DNA of 56,239 nt from Streptomyces soli (GCF_003999195.1 NZ_RJVR01000103.1:1-56239), one strand, 5' to 3'. Positions 17,441-26,736 are shown, numbered from the stretch's first letter. Notes: generated by a model from the letters alone, not told the origin. A program made the numbers and translations.

Positions 17441-19426
17441 TTACTCCGTGTCCGTCATTGCTGCCGCGTCGATCGCGGCCAGGGACTTCCGTACGACGTT
17501 CCGATCGGTGGTGTACCAGAGGTCGGGCATGGTGCTGCGCAGGAAGCTGCCGTAACGGGCGTTGGCGAGGCGGGGGTCGAGGACAGCGACGACGCCGCGG
17601 TCGCCGGTGGCGCGGATGAGGCGGCCGGCGCCCTGGGCCATCAGGAGGGCGGCGTGGGTGGCGGCGACAGCCATAAAGCCATTGCCGCCGCGCTGCTCGA
17701 CATCGCGCTGGCGGGCGCTCATCAGCGGATCGTCGGGGCGGGGAAAGGGGATCCGGTCCATGACGACCAACTGGCAGTTCACGCCCGGTACGTCCACGCC
17801 CTGCCAGAGGGAGAGGGTGCCGAAGAGGCAGGTACGGGCGTCGTCGGCGAAGCGGCGGATCAGCTCGCCGAGGGTCTCCTCACCCTGGAGCAGGATGGGG
17901 TGGTCGAGCCGGCCGCGCAGTGACTCGGCGGCCGCCTGGGCGCCGCGCATCGAGGAGAAGAGGCCGAGGGTGCGGCCGCCGGCGGCTTCGATCAGCTCGG
18001 CCAGCTCATCCAGCATGTCCTCGCGGCCGCTGTCCCGGCCGGGCTGGGAGAGGTGCTTGGCGACGTAGAGGATGCCCTGCTTGCGGTAGTCGAAGGGCGA
18101 GCCGACGTCGAGGCCCTTCCACTGCAGAACGTCCTCGGCCCCCTCCTCCGTGCTCGGCGTGCCCTCGGGGGGAAGGCCGAGGGAGGCGGCGACGCCGTTG
18201 AAGTCGCGGCCGATCCGGAGGGTGGCGGAGGTGAGGACGACGGAGCGCTCGTTGAAGAGCTTCTCGCGGAGCAGCCCGGAGACATTGAGCGGGGCGACAC
18301 GCAGTGACGCGCCGAAGCGGTCGTGGCGCTCGTACCAGAGCACGTCGTATTCGGAGCCCTCGACGATGCGCTCAGCGACCTCGTGGACGTTCTCGATGGA
18401 GGCGCGGGCCAGCTTGCGCACGGCGTCCTCGTCCTGGACGGAGCGGTCGCGGGTCTCGCCTAGCGAGGTGAGCACCAGGCGGCATGCGTCGCGCAGCGCC
18501 ATGAGGGCGTACGTCAGGTCCTCGGGGACTTCTTCGAGGCGGCCGGGGAGCGCCAGCTCCATGAGCCGTTCGAAGCCCTCGGAGGCGCTGAGCAGGGCGT
18601 CGGCAGCCTTCTCGTTGACCAGCTTGGAGGCCAGCTTGACGGCGCGGTTGACGCGGCCGGGGGTGAGCTCGCCGGTGGCGACGCCAGTGACCCGGGAGAC
18701 CAGCTCGTGGGCCTCGTCGACGATCAGCACTTCGTGCGGGGGCAGTACGGGGGCGCTTTCGAGGGCATCGATGGCCAGCAGGGCGTGGTTGGTGACGACG
18801 ACGTCGGCGAGCTTGGCGCGCTCGCGTGCGGCCTCGGCGAAGCACTCGGCGCCGTACGCGCAGCGCTGGGCGCCCAGGCATTCGCGGGAGGTGACGGAGA
18901 TCTGGGACCAGGCGCGGTCGGAGACGCCGGGGGTGAGGTCGTCGCGGTCACCGGTCTCGGTCTCGTCCGACCAGTCGCGCAGCCGCAGCAGGTCCTTGCC
19001 GAGCTTGCTGGTGGGCGCGGCGGCCTCGAACTGGTCGAAGAGGCCGTCGCCCTCGTCCTCCGGGGCGCCTTCGTGGAGCCGGTGCAGGCACAGATAGTTC
19101 GAGCGGCCTTTGAGCATCGCGTACTGCGGCTCGCGACGCAGCAGCGGATGCAGTGCCTCCACGGTGCGCGGCAGGTCGCGCTGGACGAGCTGACGCTGCA
19201 GGGCGATGGTCGCGGTGGCGACCACCACGCGCTCGCCGTGCGCGAGCGCCGGCACCAGATAGCCGAGGGACTTTCCGGTGCCGGTGCCGGCCTGGACCAG
19301 CAGATGGGAGCCGTCGTCGACAGCGGACTCGACGGCTTCGGCCATGGTGACCTGGCCAGGGCGCTCCACGCCGCCGACCGCGGTGACGGCAGCGTGGAGG
19401 AGGTCGGAAAGGGCGGGCTTCGTCAT
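17441..19426 (-). CDS. dinG: DinG/XPD-like ATP-dependent DNA helicase
   Basis: A 661-aa superfamily 2 helicase. Walker A is QAGTGTGKS (46-53) and the DEAH box is VDEAHEL (237-240). Four cysteines between them (C113, C183, C189, C195) are spaced like the Fe-S cluster ligands of XPD/DinG, so a 5'-to-3' helicase with an iron-sulfur cluster is predicted. GAGRLIRATGDRGVVAVLD near the C-terminus is helicase motif VI. It would unwind forks, R-loops or damaged DNA. No LexA box is visible in the short space before its start. It lies downstream of the siderophore genes on the same strand (43-nt gap), so read-through is possible. Confidence 0.93.
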   Translation of the reverse strand: MTKPALSDLLHAAVTAVGGVERPGQVTMAEAVESAVDDGSHLLVQAGTGTGKSLGYLVPALAHGERVVVATATIALQRQLVQRDLPRTVEALHPLLRREPQYAMLKGRSNYLCLHRLHEGAPEDEGDGLFDQFEAAAPTSKLGKDLLRLRDWSDETETGDRDDLTPGVSDRAWSQISVTSRECLGAQRCAYGAECFAEAARERAKLADVVVTNHALLAIDALESAPVLPPHEVLIVDEAHELVSRVTGVATGELTPGRVNRAVKLASKLVNEKAADALLSASEGFERLMELALPGRLEEVPEDLTYALMALRDACRLVLTSLGETRDRSVQDEDAVRKLARASIENVHEVAERIVEGSEYDVLWYERHDRFGASLRVAPLNVSGLLREKLFNERSVVLTSATLRIGRDFNGVAASLGLPPEGTPSTEEGAEDVLQWKGLDVGSPFDYRKQGILYVAKHLSQPGRDSGREDMLDELAELIEAAGGRTLGLFSSMRGAQAAAESLRGRLDHPILLQGEETLGELIRRFADDARTCLFGTLSLWQGVDVPGVNCQLVVMDRIPFPRPDDPLMSARQRDVEQRGGNGFMAVAATHAALLMAQGAGRLIRATGDRGVVAVLDPRLANARYGSFLRSTMPDLWYTTDRNVVRKSLAAIDAAAMTDTE

Positions 19427-19469
19427 AGGCCCACCAGACTAAGGGGCACCACTGACAACGCGTGCGCCG

Positions 19470-21233
19470 TCACAGAGCGTGCAGAGGGTTCTCGACGGTG
19501 CCGTGGACGGCGGCATGCGGCCGCTCGGAACGATCACGGTAGCCGTCGAGGTGGAGGCGGTTGCGGTTGAGGCAGAGCCGGTCGATGCGCGGGACCAGCA
19601 GGTCGAAGGCGGCGAAGCGCTCCTTGAGGTGCGGGAAGCGTTCGTGGTGGCGGACGACCTCGTCGCGTACGAGGGCCCAGAACTCCTGCTCGGGGACGCC
19701 GAGTTGTTCCTCGCAGAGCGGGCTCAGGTATCTGAACACCCCGATGAAGAGCCCGGAATGGATGAACTGCGTAAGAAACGCAGGCTCCTCGGTGAGCAGC
19801 ACCGCCCGTACGTCGTCGGGCATCGAGGTGTGCTCGGGCAGCGGTTCGGCGCTGATGTTGACGTCGTCGACGAAGTCCTTGACGGCGAGGCGCACCGGGA
19901 TGTCGTGGTCGTCGAAGACGACGATGGCGTTCTCGCCGTGCGGCGAGAAGACGGTGCCGTACTGGTAGAGGAAGTGCAGCAGCGGGGGCAGCAGGGCCGC
20001 GAACAGCCGGCGCAGCCAGACGCGCGGCTCGAGCCCGGAGCGGGCGACGAGCTCAGCGGTGAAGGAGCGGCCCTCACGGTCGGTGTGGAGCAGGGCGGCC
20101 AGGGTGCGGGCCCGTTCCCCGGGGGCGAGGTGGCGGGTGAGCGGTTCACGCCAGATCGCGCCGAGGAGCTCCTTGTACTGGTACGGGACCGAGGGCAGGC
20201 GGTCGTAGACGGGGTGCTCGACGGTTACGGAGGCAACTTCGCCGAGCAGGACGACCCGGGTCTCGTCGCGGAGGAAGGGGTCGGCGTCGCGCAGGCCGTG
20301 CACCCAGGCGGTGACGGCGGGGGCGGCGAGGGTGCGTTCGGTGGGCAGGCCGCGCCAGACGAGGGTGTTGAGGATGGCGAGCGGGAGCTTGACGGTGAGG
20401 CGGTCGGGGCGGGTGATGTTGAGGAAGGTGCGGATGGACTGCTGGGGCAGTCGGAGGTCATTGTCAGTGGGCAGTGGGACGATGCTTCTGTCCGCGATTG
20501 AGGGGGTGAAGAGTGGTACGACGATTTCGTCCCACTGCCAGGGGTGGACGGGCAGATAGAGGTAGTCGGCGGGGTCGAGGCCCTGGCCCCTGAGCACCGC
20601 GTCGAAGGTCCGGAGGGTGTCCGGGGCGAGTTCGCGTGCGTAGAGCCGGGCGGGGTCTTCGAGGCCGGCGGTGCCCCGGTAGCTGGCCAGGCCGGTGCGG
20701 GCGGCGATCCAGGGAAGGGGCTGAGGGTGGCGGGCCTCGGGGGTCCAGTGGGCGGCGTCGGCGGCGGAGAAGCCGAGCCGGCCCTTGTTGAGGACCAGCC
20801 AGGGGTGGCCGGTCTGGTGACCCTCGAGGGCGGCGTAGCCGAGGTCGGCCAGCTGGGCGGCGGTGGCGCAGCTGCGGTCGAGGCGGGCGTCGGCGGCGAG
20901 GGTGGCGCTGAGCTCGCGCAGGAGGTGGCCGAGGGTGCCGCCGTCGATGCCGAGGACGGTGTCGTGGGCGTGGGTGACGAAGTGGAAGGGGTCGCCGGTG
21001 GGGGTGATCGAGGCGGGGTCGACGCGCCAACTGCCGTACACGCCGCGGCCGGCGTGGAAGCGGTAGGTGAGGTCGGCGGTGAGGGGGAGGCGGTAGGCGT
21101 CAGGGCCGTGGGCGGGATCCGGCTCGGGGGCGAGCACTTCTTCGTAGGCGAATTCGGAGAGGAGCTTGGCGAGTAAGCGGCGGGCGACGCGGTGCCAGGT
21201 CTCCTCGTCGAGTTCCTGGGGAAGGTGCAGCAC
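19470..21233 (-). CDS. IucA/IucC-type NIS siderophore synthetase (second of two), contains a TTA codon
   Basis: A 587-aa ATP-dependent synthetase that joins a carboxylate (citrate, succinate or their derivatives) to an amine or alcohol during siderophore assembly. Family motifs are HPWQWDEIVVP, RTFLNITRPDRLTVKLPLAI and the C-terminal ferric-reductase-like HGENAIVVFDDHDIPVRLAVKDF region. Overall it resembles DesD/IucC-type enzymes. The GTG at 21233 follows GGAG by 8 nt. Codon 20 (21174-21176) is TTA, read only by the bldA tRNA in Streptomyces, so translation may be restricted to development. It is last in the aminotransferase-NIS-acyltransferase-NIS operon. Confidence 0.93.
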   Translation of the reverse strand: MLHLPQELDEETWHRVARRLLAKLLSEFAYEEVLAPEPDPAHGPDAYRLPLTADLTYRFHAGRGVYGSWRVDPASITPTGDPFHFVTHAHDTVLGIDGGTLGHLLRELSATLAADARLDRSCATAAQLADLGYAALEGHQTGHPWLVLNKGRLGFSAADAAHWTPEARHPQPLPWIAARTGLASYRGTAGLEDPARLYARELAPDTLRTFDAVLRGQGLDPADYLYLPVHPWQWDEIVVPLFTPSIADRSIVPLPTDNDLRLPQQSIRTFLNITRPDRLTVKLPLAILNTLVWRGLPTERTLAAPAVTAWVHGLRDADPFLRDETRVVLLGEVASVTVEHPVYDRLPSVPYQYKELLGAIWREPLTRHLAPGERARTLAALLHTDREGRSFTAELVARSGLEPRVWLRRLFAALLPPLLHFLYQYGTVFSPHGENAIVVFDDHDIPVRLAVKDFVDDVNISAEPLPEHTSMPDDVRAVLLTEEPAFLTQFIHSGLFIGVFRYLSPLCEEQLGVPEQEFWALVRDEVVRHHERFPHLKERFAAFDLLVPRIDRLCLNRNRLHLDGYRDRSERPHAAVHGTVENPLHAL

Positions 21234-21258
21234 GTTCTTGGCTCCAGTCGGAGGATGT

Positions 21259-21954
21259 TCAGAGGAGGTGACGTAGTACGCGGTCGCGGATCATGAGGGC
21301 CGCGCGCTTGGCGGGCAGCTCGATCTCGGCGGAGAGGCGGAAGCCGGCCGTGAGGAAGGCGGCGACAGAGGGGGTGTTGCGGAGGTCGGGTTCGGCGATG
21401 ACGCGGGCGCAGCCGGGCCGGTGGTCGAGGATCTGGTCGGCGACGGCTCGCAGGAGCGTCGCGCCCAGGCCCCGGGCGCGATCGGCGACCCCGCCGACGA
21501 GGAGGTGGACGCCGGTGTCGTGCGGCCTGGCCGGGTAGTAGCGGGCGACGGGGTCGAGGTCGGCCCGGTAGATCTCCCAGTAACTCATGGGAGTGTCGTC
21601 GAGGACGCCCAGGCAGGGGACACTGCGGCCGTCGCCGTTGAGCTGGGCGCGCAGATGCCTCTCGGTGACCTCGGGCGGGCCGTCCAGTTCCCAGAATTCG
21701 GCCACGGCCGGGTCGTTCATCCAGCGGGTCAGGATCCGCAGGTCGCGTTCCGGGCGTACAGGTACGAGCCGGAAGGTGCCGGCGGGGGTGTCGGCCGGGC
21801 TCCAGTCGGCCACGCCGTCGAGCAGGTCGTCGACCCGGGTCGGCAGGCCCGGCCCGACGGCGGGGTCATCGGGGTCGTCGGGGAAGAGGACGAGGACCTC
21901 GGGCGGCAGCGTGAGGTCGAGGGTGTCGTCAGGGCCGGCGTCGGCGGTCGGCAT
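21259..21954 (-). CDS. GNAT acyltransferase of the siderophore operon (IucB/AlcB/RhbD-like)
   Basis: A 231-aa protein whose C-terminal 180 residues form the GNAT fold of siderophore acyltransferases: LRILTRWMNDPAVAEFWELDG, SYWEIYRADLDPVARYYPARP, GVHLLVGGVADRARGLGATLLRA and RVIAEPDLRNTPSVAAF. In aerobactin-type pathways such an enzyme acetylates an N-hydroxylated side chain. Here no N-hydroxylase is encoded, so the acceptor may be a plain amine or the partner is elsewhere. The ATG at 21954 has AGGAGG 8 nt upstream. Gaps of 25 nt on both sides place it inside the operon. Confidence 0.9.
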   Translation of the reverse strand: MPTADAGPDDTLDLTLPPEVLVLFPDDPDDPAVGPGLPTRVDDLLDGVADWSPADTPAGTFRLVPVRPERDLRILTRWMNDPAVAEFWELDGPPEVTERHLRAQLNGDGRSVPCLGVLDDTPMSYWEIYRADLDPVARYYPARPHDTGVHLLVGGVADRARGLGATLLRAVADQILDHRPGCARVIAEPDLRNTPSVAAFLTAGFRLSAEIELPAKRAALMIRDRVLRHLL

Positions 21955-21979
21955 CGCAGCGGCCTCCTGTCAGGGCGAT

Positions 21980-23827
21980 TCACACAAGGGGGTTGGGGAT
22001 AGTGACGTACACGGACTGGGTGTCGACCGGGCCGACAAGCTCGTCCATACCGTGCAGCCGGGTGAGGAGGTTCGCCTTGCAGCGCAGGACGGGGGCCTCC
22101 AGGAGCCGGGCGGGCAGGCCGGAGAGTCCGGTGGCGGCGGCCTTGGCCAGGAAGCCGCGGAAGGCGGCGATCAGCACCTGCTCGTCGGCGAGCTGCTGGG
22201 AGCCGAAGGCGCCGATGAGGCCGAGGACGTTGTTGATACCGACGTAGTAGGCGATGCGCTCGTCGGCGACGGCGTCGGCGACGAAGGTGTCGCTTTCGGA
22301 GCCGATGCCCGGGAGGCGGCGGTCGAGCGCCTCGCGGTGGCTCTCGCGGTAGTAGTAGCCCTGGTTGTCGCGGTAGCGGCCGCCGCGGGGCCAGCCGTCG
22401 GCGTCCAGGAGGACCAAGGTGTTCTGCTGGTGCGCCTCGAGGGCGATGCCGGCCTCGCCGTCGAGCCACAGGATGGGCTGGACGACCGCTTCGAGGTAGC
22501 GCAGGAACCACTCCGCCGCCACGGCCGCCGCAGGGCGCCGGGTGCGGGCGGCGAGGTGGGCGACGAGCTGTCCGAGACGGGAGCGCAGGGCGGTGTCCGG
22601 TGCGCCGGGCCAGGGGCGGGGGGAGGTCAGCCCTGCGACGCAGGCGGCGTCGTCGGTGGGGCCGAAGGGATTGTGGCGGAGGACGACGTCCAGGCCCTGG
22701 ACCGGTTCGCCGTCGTCGGGGGTGTTGACGGCGAGCCAGGCGGGGTCGCGCACGATGTCGAAGCCCGGGTGCGCCGCGCGCCACTGCTCGGCGAGTCCGC
22801 TGCGCAGTAGCCGGTGCACCTCGACCCCCCGGCGCAGCTCCTTGCGGAGGTTCTCCCGGCGGGAGTTGGTGATACGCAGGCCCAGGGACAGCTTCAGCAT
22901 CGCGGGCGCGCCGGGCCGGTAGACGGTGCGTACGGAGGAGGTGGGGTGCCAGGGGTCCCCGGCGGGGCCGAGGTCGTGGAGCAGGCCCGCGTCGAAGAGC
23001 GCCCGGGCGTCGGGGCGATGCCGGATGTCCTCGGCCTGCCACGGGTGCATCGGCAGCGGCGCGGTGCCCTCAGGCAGGCGCAGGCCCGGGCCGCCGGCGA
23101 GCCCGGCCGGTCCGGCGAGTCCCGCGAGGAGCTGGTCCGCGGCGACCGGGCGGCCGCGTTCGGTCCAGGCGGAGTCCATGGCCAGGGCGGACCCGTCGAC
23201 GGCCAGCCAGTGAAGGGGAAAGGCGCCGCGCAGTTCGGGCGAGTAGTCGCGGGCCTCCGCCTCGGAGAGGCCTTCGCGGCCCTTGGGCGTGGGGTGGAGG
23301 GGGTGGCCCAGGATCAGTGCCTGCTCGGCGTCGAGGAAGGGGTGCGTGTTCGCGGGGCCCGCGGGTGCGGCACGGCGTTCGGTGATGAAGACGGCCGTCC
23401 GCCGTACGGAGTCCACCACCCGGCCCACCAGGTCCGCGCCGTCCGGCCCGACCAGCTCGGCCCCGGCCGCCGCCTCCCGCGCGATCAGGGCAGCCACGGT
23501 CACGGCGTCCGCGGGTGGGCCGCCGGCCTCGAACCGCGCGGTCCCGAAGCGGTGGTAGCCCACGGCCGACCAGTGCCGCACCCTGACCCGCAGCGCGGTC
23601 CCGCTGGCCGCGAACGACACCCGCAGCACGCCGTCCCTCGGCTCGGCCAGGCCCGTCTCGCGCACCCAGCACCGCAGCAGGCCCTCGACCCCGGCAGCGT
23701 CGGCTGCGCCATAGGCGTCGGCCTGCTCCAGCGGGTCGTCCGTCGCCGTCCCGCGCCGCGCCTGCAGCGGTACGGCGGCCTGGTCCGCGGCTTCAGCCGG
23801 TTTGTCAGTGCCCGGAAGCACGGTCAT
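21980..23827 (-). CDS. IucA/IucC-type NIS siderophore synthetase (first of two)
   Basis: A 615-aa NIS synthetase. Recognisable are PLPMHPWQAEDIRH, TSSVRTVYRPGAPAMLKLSLG, ITNSRRENLRKELRRG, and the C-terminal EAHQQNTLVLLDADGWPRGG and RDNQGYYYRESH region that binds the second substrate. It should activate a carboxylate with ATP and condense it with the amine supplied by the aminotransferase product. The two synthetases differ clearly from each other and so probably act in sequence on the two ends of a central acid. The start ATG at 23827 has only GGAGCG directly before it. Confidence 0.93.
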   Translation of the reverse strand: MTVLPGTDKPAEAADQAAVPLQARRGTATDDPLEQADAYGAADAAGVEGLLRCWVRETGLAEPRDGVLRVSFAASGTALRVRVRHWSAVGYHRFGTARFEAGGPPADAVTVAALIAREAAAGAELVGPDGADLVGRVVDSVRRTAVFITERRAAPAGPANTHPFLDAEQALILGHPLHPTPKGREGLSEAEARDYSPELRGAFPLHWLAVDGSALAMDSAWTERGRPVAADQLLAGLAGPAGLAGGPGLRLPEGTAPLPMHPWQAEDIRHRPDARALFDAGLLHDLGPAGDPWHPTSSVRTVYRPGAPAMLKLSLGLRITNSRRENLRKELRRGVEVHRLLRSGLAEQWRAAHPGFDIVRDPAWLAVNTPDDGEPVQGLDVVLRHNPFGPTDDAACVAGLTSPRPWPGAPDTALRSRLGQLVAHLAARTRRPAAAVAAEWFLRYLEAVVQPILWLDGEAGIALEAHQQNTLVLLDADGWPRGGRYRDNQGYYYRESHREALDRRLPGIGSESDTFVADAVADERIAYYVGINNVLGLIGAFGSQQLADEQVLIAAFRGFLAKAAATGLSGLPARLLEAPVLRCKANLLTRLHGMDELVGPVDTQSVYVTIPNPLV

Positions 23828-23899
23828 CGCTTCGCTCCGTTCCTGCGGCCGCGAGTCGGGGCGGCTTCAAGGCCGCCGAGCCGCGCCGTGGTGCGCTGG

Positions 23900-25318
23900 T
23901 CATGCCGCGCCCTCGCGCGTGTCGCGTTCGGCCGCCGCAATGGCGTCGGCGAGGCGGTCGAGGACGGCTTCGGATTGTTCGTCGGTGATGGTGAGCGGGG
24001 GAAGGAGGCGGATGACGGCGGAGTGCCGACCGCCGAGTTCGAGGATGAGGCCGCGCTGGAGGGCTTCCCGTTGGACGGCGGCCGCGAGGCGGGGGGCGGC
24101 GGGCAGCGAGCCGTGGTCGTCGGGTTCACCGGCGGTGTCGACGAGTTCGAGGCCGAGCATGAGGCCCCGCCCTCGGACGTCACCGACGCAGGAGTGGTGG
24201 GCGCCGAGGCCGCGGAGCCGGGCGAGCATCCCTTCGCCGAGCCGAGCGGCGCGACCGGCGAGGCCCTGCTCGCGTACGTACATGAGGGTGGCGGCACCGG
24301 CGGCCATCGCCAGCTGATTGCCTCGGAAGGTGCCGGCGTGGGCGCCGGGGCGCCAGGTGTCGAGCTCTTCGCGGTAGACGATGACGGCGAGCGGGAGGCT
24401 GCCGCCGACGGCCTTGGACAGCACCATCACGTCCGGGACGATGCCGCTGTGCTCGACCGCCCAGAAGGCGCCGGTGCGGCCGACACCGGTCTGCACCTCG
24501 TCGGCGATCAGCGGGATGCTGCGGGATGCGGTGATCTCCCGCATCCGGCGCAGCCAGGAGTCCGGCGCCGCGATGACCCCGCCCTCGCCCTGGACCGGCT
24601 CGAGGATCATGCCGGCGGGCGGCTGGATGCCGCCCTTGGGGTCGTCCAGCATATTCGCCGTGAGCCGGGTGCCCAGCTCCGCGCCCCGGTCGCCGCCGAC
24701 ACCGAAGGGGCACCGGTAGTCGTACGGGTAGGGCAGCCGGGTCACCAGCGCGCCGGCGGCCTCGCCCGCCGCGCCCCGCACCGCCGTGTCGCCGGTGGCG
24801 GCCAGGGCGGCGGCGGTCATGCCGTGGTAGGCCCCGGAGAAGGCGAGCAGGCCGCTGCGCCCGGTGGCGGTACGTACGAGCTTGATGGCGGCCTCGACCG
24901 CGTCCGTACCGGCAGGTCCGCAGAACTGGACGCGTCCGTGCTCGGCCAGCTCCCGGGGCAGGGTCTCGAACAGGGCCGTGGTGAAAGCGTCCTTGACCGG
25001 GGTGGCGAGGTCGAGGACATGCAACGGCGCCCCGGAGTCGAGGACTTCGCGGATCGCCTCCAAGACCACCGGGTGGTTGTGGCCGAGCGCCAGCGTGCCC
25101 GCGCCGCAGAGGCAGTCGAGATAGCGGCGGCCGTCGGCACCCTCGACCGTCATGCCACGGGCCCGGACCGGGACGACGGGCAGCGAACGGGCGTACGTCC
25201 TGGCCCCGGACTCGCGCAGCGACTGGCGCCGCAGGATGCCGTCCCCCTCGGCGAAGTCGTCGGCCGGGCCAGCCAGTTGGCCCGGCAGTCGCTCCGGCGC
25301 GCTCGAAATGGCGGCCAC
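23900..25318 (-). CDS. Class III PLP aminotransferase (2,4-diaminobutyrate type) of the siderophore operon
   Basis: A protein of about 472 aa related to diaminobutyrate-2-oxoglutarate aminotransferases (RhbA/EctB/Dat). The PLP-binding lysine is in VMVLSKAVGGSLPL, the cofactor Asp in LIADEVQTGVGRTG, and AGTFRGNQLAMAAG and RGRGLMLGLEL are conserved. It would make 2,4-diaminobutyrate from aspartate semialdehyde. In the rhizobactin pathway a decarboxylase then yields diaminopropane, but none is present here. The GTG at 25318 has AGGAG 7 nt upstream; an ATG at 25336 with GGAG is an alternative. It is first in the operon. No IdeR/DmdR iron box is recognisable upstream to 25514. Confidence 0.92.
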   Translation of the reverse strand: MAAISSAPERLPGQLAGPADDFAEGDGILRRQSLRESGARTYARSLPVVPVRARGMTVEGADGRRYLDCLCGAGTLALGHNHPVVLEAIREVLDSGAPLHVLDLATPVKDAFTTALFETLPRELAEHGRVQFCGPAGTDAVEAAIKLVRTATGRSGLLAFSGAYHGMTAAALAATGDTAVRGAAGEAAGALVTRLPYPYDYRCPFGVGGDRGAELGTRLTANMLDDPKGGIQPPAGMILEPVQGEGGVIAAPDSWLRRMREITASRSIPLIADEVQTGVGRTGAFWAVEHSGIVPDVMVLSKAVGGSLPLAVIVYREELDTWRPGAHAGTFRGNQLAMAAGAATLMYVREQGLAGRAARLGEGMLARLRGLGAHHSCVGDVRGRGLMLGLELVDTAGEPDDHGSLPAAPRLAAAVQREALQRGLILELGGRHSAVIRLLPPLTITDEQSEAVLDRLADAIAAAERDTREGAA

Positions 25319-25514
25319 GCACTCACTCCTCGGCATCGGCGGCGGCTCCCCCCGCCACCTCCAACGACCGGCCGCGCTCGCGGGCAACTGCCTGCGCTCA
25401 AGATCCTCACAACGGAACCACAGACCCGCCCGTGGCCGTCCTCAACCACACCGGCATAGTTGGGCGTTGCCCGTCACCGGGCGGAAGTCATGTTCACAAC
25501 AGGGGGATCCACCC

Positions 25515-26693
25515 ATGCCATCCATACGGCCAGCCGTCGCCGCGGCCGCCGTCGCCGCAATACTCGCGGTGACCGCCACAGCATGCGGGCCGTCCGACAA
25601 CACAGCGGACGACAAGCCGAGCCCGTCCGCGACCACTTCGGGCACCAGCGGCCTGAAGCTCCCCACCTCCCTCCCCACCAGTGCCGAGGACCTCGGCAAG
25701 TGGAAGGACGCCCTGAAGAAGGGTGGCTGGAAGAACTGGGACAAGGAGAAGTGGCTGCGGGACGCGGCCGACTTCATCAACCCGATCATCAAGAACCTCT
25801 GGGACGCGGACCGCCTGCGCCACGCCGACAAGACCCCGGCCGAGGACCAGGACACGTCCGACGTCTCCAGCGCCGACAGCGGCACCACCGACCCTCAGCC
25901 GTCGGCGGTCAACGCCAAGCAGCTGTCCACGCCGTACCACAGCGCCTCCCCCGCGACCGGCAAGCTGCTCTTCGACATGCCCGAGGGCCAGGCGGTCTGC
26001 TCCGCCACCGTCGTGCGCGACCCCGCCCACCCGGGCAAGAGCAACCTCGTGTGGACCGCCGGGCACTGCGTGCACGCCGGCGCCTCGGGCGGCTGGTACC
26101 GCAACATCGTCTTCGTACCGTCCTTCAACGACACGGGCCTGACCGGCTCCGCACTGAAGACCGCCACCAAGGCGCAGCTCGCCCCGTACGGCACCTGGTG
26201 GGCGCAGAAGGCCGGCACCTCGCAGCAATGGATCGACGGCGGTGGCGAGTCCTCGGCGACCAGCACCGCCTATCCGTACGACTTCGCCGTGCTGAAGGTG
26301 ACCAACCCGGACTCGACCAAGTCCCTGGAGGAGACGGTCGGCGCCTCCGTCCCGGTGTGGTTCAACGCCCCCACCGCCGACGGCATCAACAGCCTCCGGG
26401 CCGACGGCTACCCCGCCGCCGCCCCCTTCGACGGCTACGGCTACCAGCAGTACAGCTGCACCGCCGACCCGGTCCGGCTGAAGCTCACCTCGGACTCGCC
26501 GACCATGAACTGGGTGGGCTGCACCATGACCGCCGGTGCCTCGGGCGGCGGCTGGTTCGCCAGGAAGGCGGACGGCACGACTGCGCTGGTCAGCAACACC
26601 TCGATCGGCCCGGCCGACGCCCACACCTGGCTGGCGGGACCGCATCTCGGCTCCCAGGCCAAGTCCCTCTTCGACAAGGTCCGCTCCTCATAG
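25515..26693 (+). CDS. Secreted trypsin-like serine protease, probable lipoprotein
   Basis: A 392-aa exported protein. The signal peptide ends in TATACG with C24 as a plausible lipid-anchored Cys, although the lipobox is imperfect. After a disordered linker and a charged helix, the protease domain shows the triad H184 (VWTAGHCVHAG), D256 (YPYDFAVLKV) and S343 (TAGASGGGWF). Cysteines near 162/185 and 315/336 may form disulfides. The ATG at 25515 follows AGGGGGATCC. It is divergent from the NIS operon, and a terminator follows. Substrate is unknown. Confidence 0.92.
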   Translation: MPSIRPAVAAAAVAAILAVTATACGPSDNTADDKPSPSATTSGTSGLKLPTSLPTSAEDLGKWKDALKKGGWKNWDKEKWLRDAADFINPIIKNLWDADRLRHADKTPAEDQDTSDVSSADSGTTDPQPSAVNAKQLSTPYHSASPATGKLLFDMPEGQAVCSATVVRDPAHPGKSNLVWTAGHCVHAGASGGWYRNIVFVPSFNDTGLTGSALKTATKAQLAPYGTWWAQKAGTSQQWIDGGGESSATSTAYPYDFAVLKVTNPDSTKSLEETVGASVPVWFNAPTADGINSLRADGYPAAAPFDGYGYQQYSCTADPVRLKLTSDSPTMNWVGCTMTAGASGGGWFARKADGTTALVSNTSIGPADAHTWLAGPHLGSQAKSLFDKVRSS

Positions 26694-26701
26694 CTGATGG
26701 C

Positions 26702-26736
26702 GAAGGCCCGCCCCCCCATCCAGGGAGCGGGCCTTC
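26702..26736. terminator. Hairpin between the protease gene and hflX
   Basis: GAAGGCCCGC (26702-26711) pairs perfectly with GCGGGCCTTC (26727-26736) across a 15-nt loop. It lies between converging genes and probably serves both. Confidence 0.8.

Noticed and set aside
19427..19469. SOS box before the DinG-like helicase
   Set aside because: The short gap contains no CGAAC-N4-GTTCG-like sequence; the helicase may be expressed with the upstream operon or from an internal promoter.
22814..25459. 881-codon open frame on the + strand opposite the siderophore genes
   Set aside because: It is a GC-driven shadow of the two NIS/aminotransferase genes on the minus strand; composition is Gly/Ala/Arg-rich and no domain is visible.
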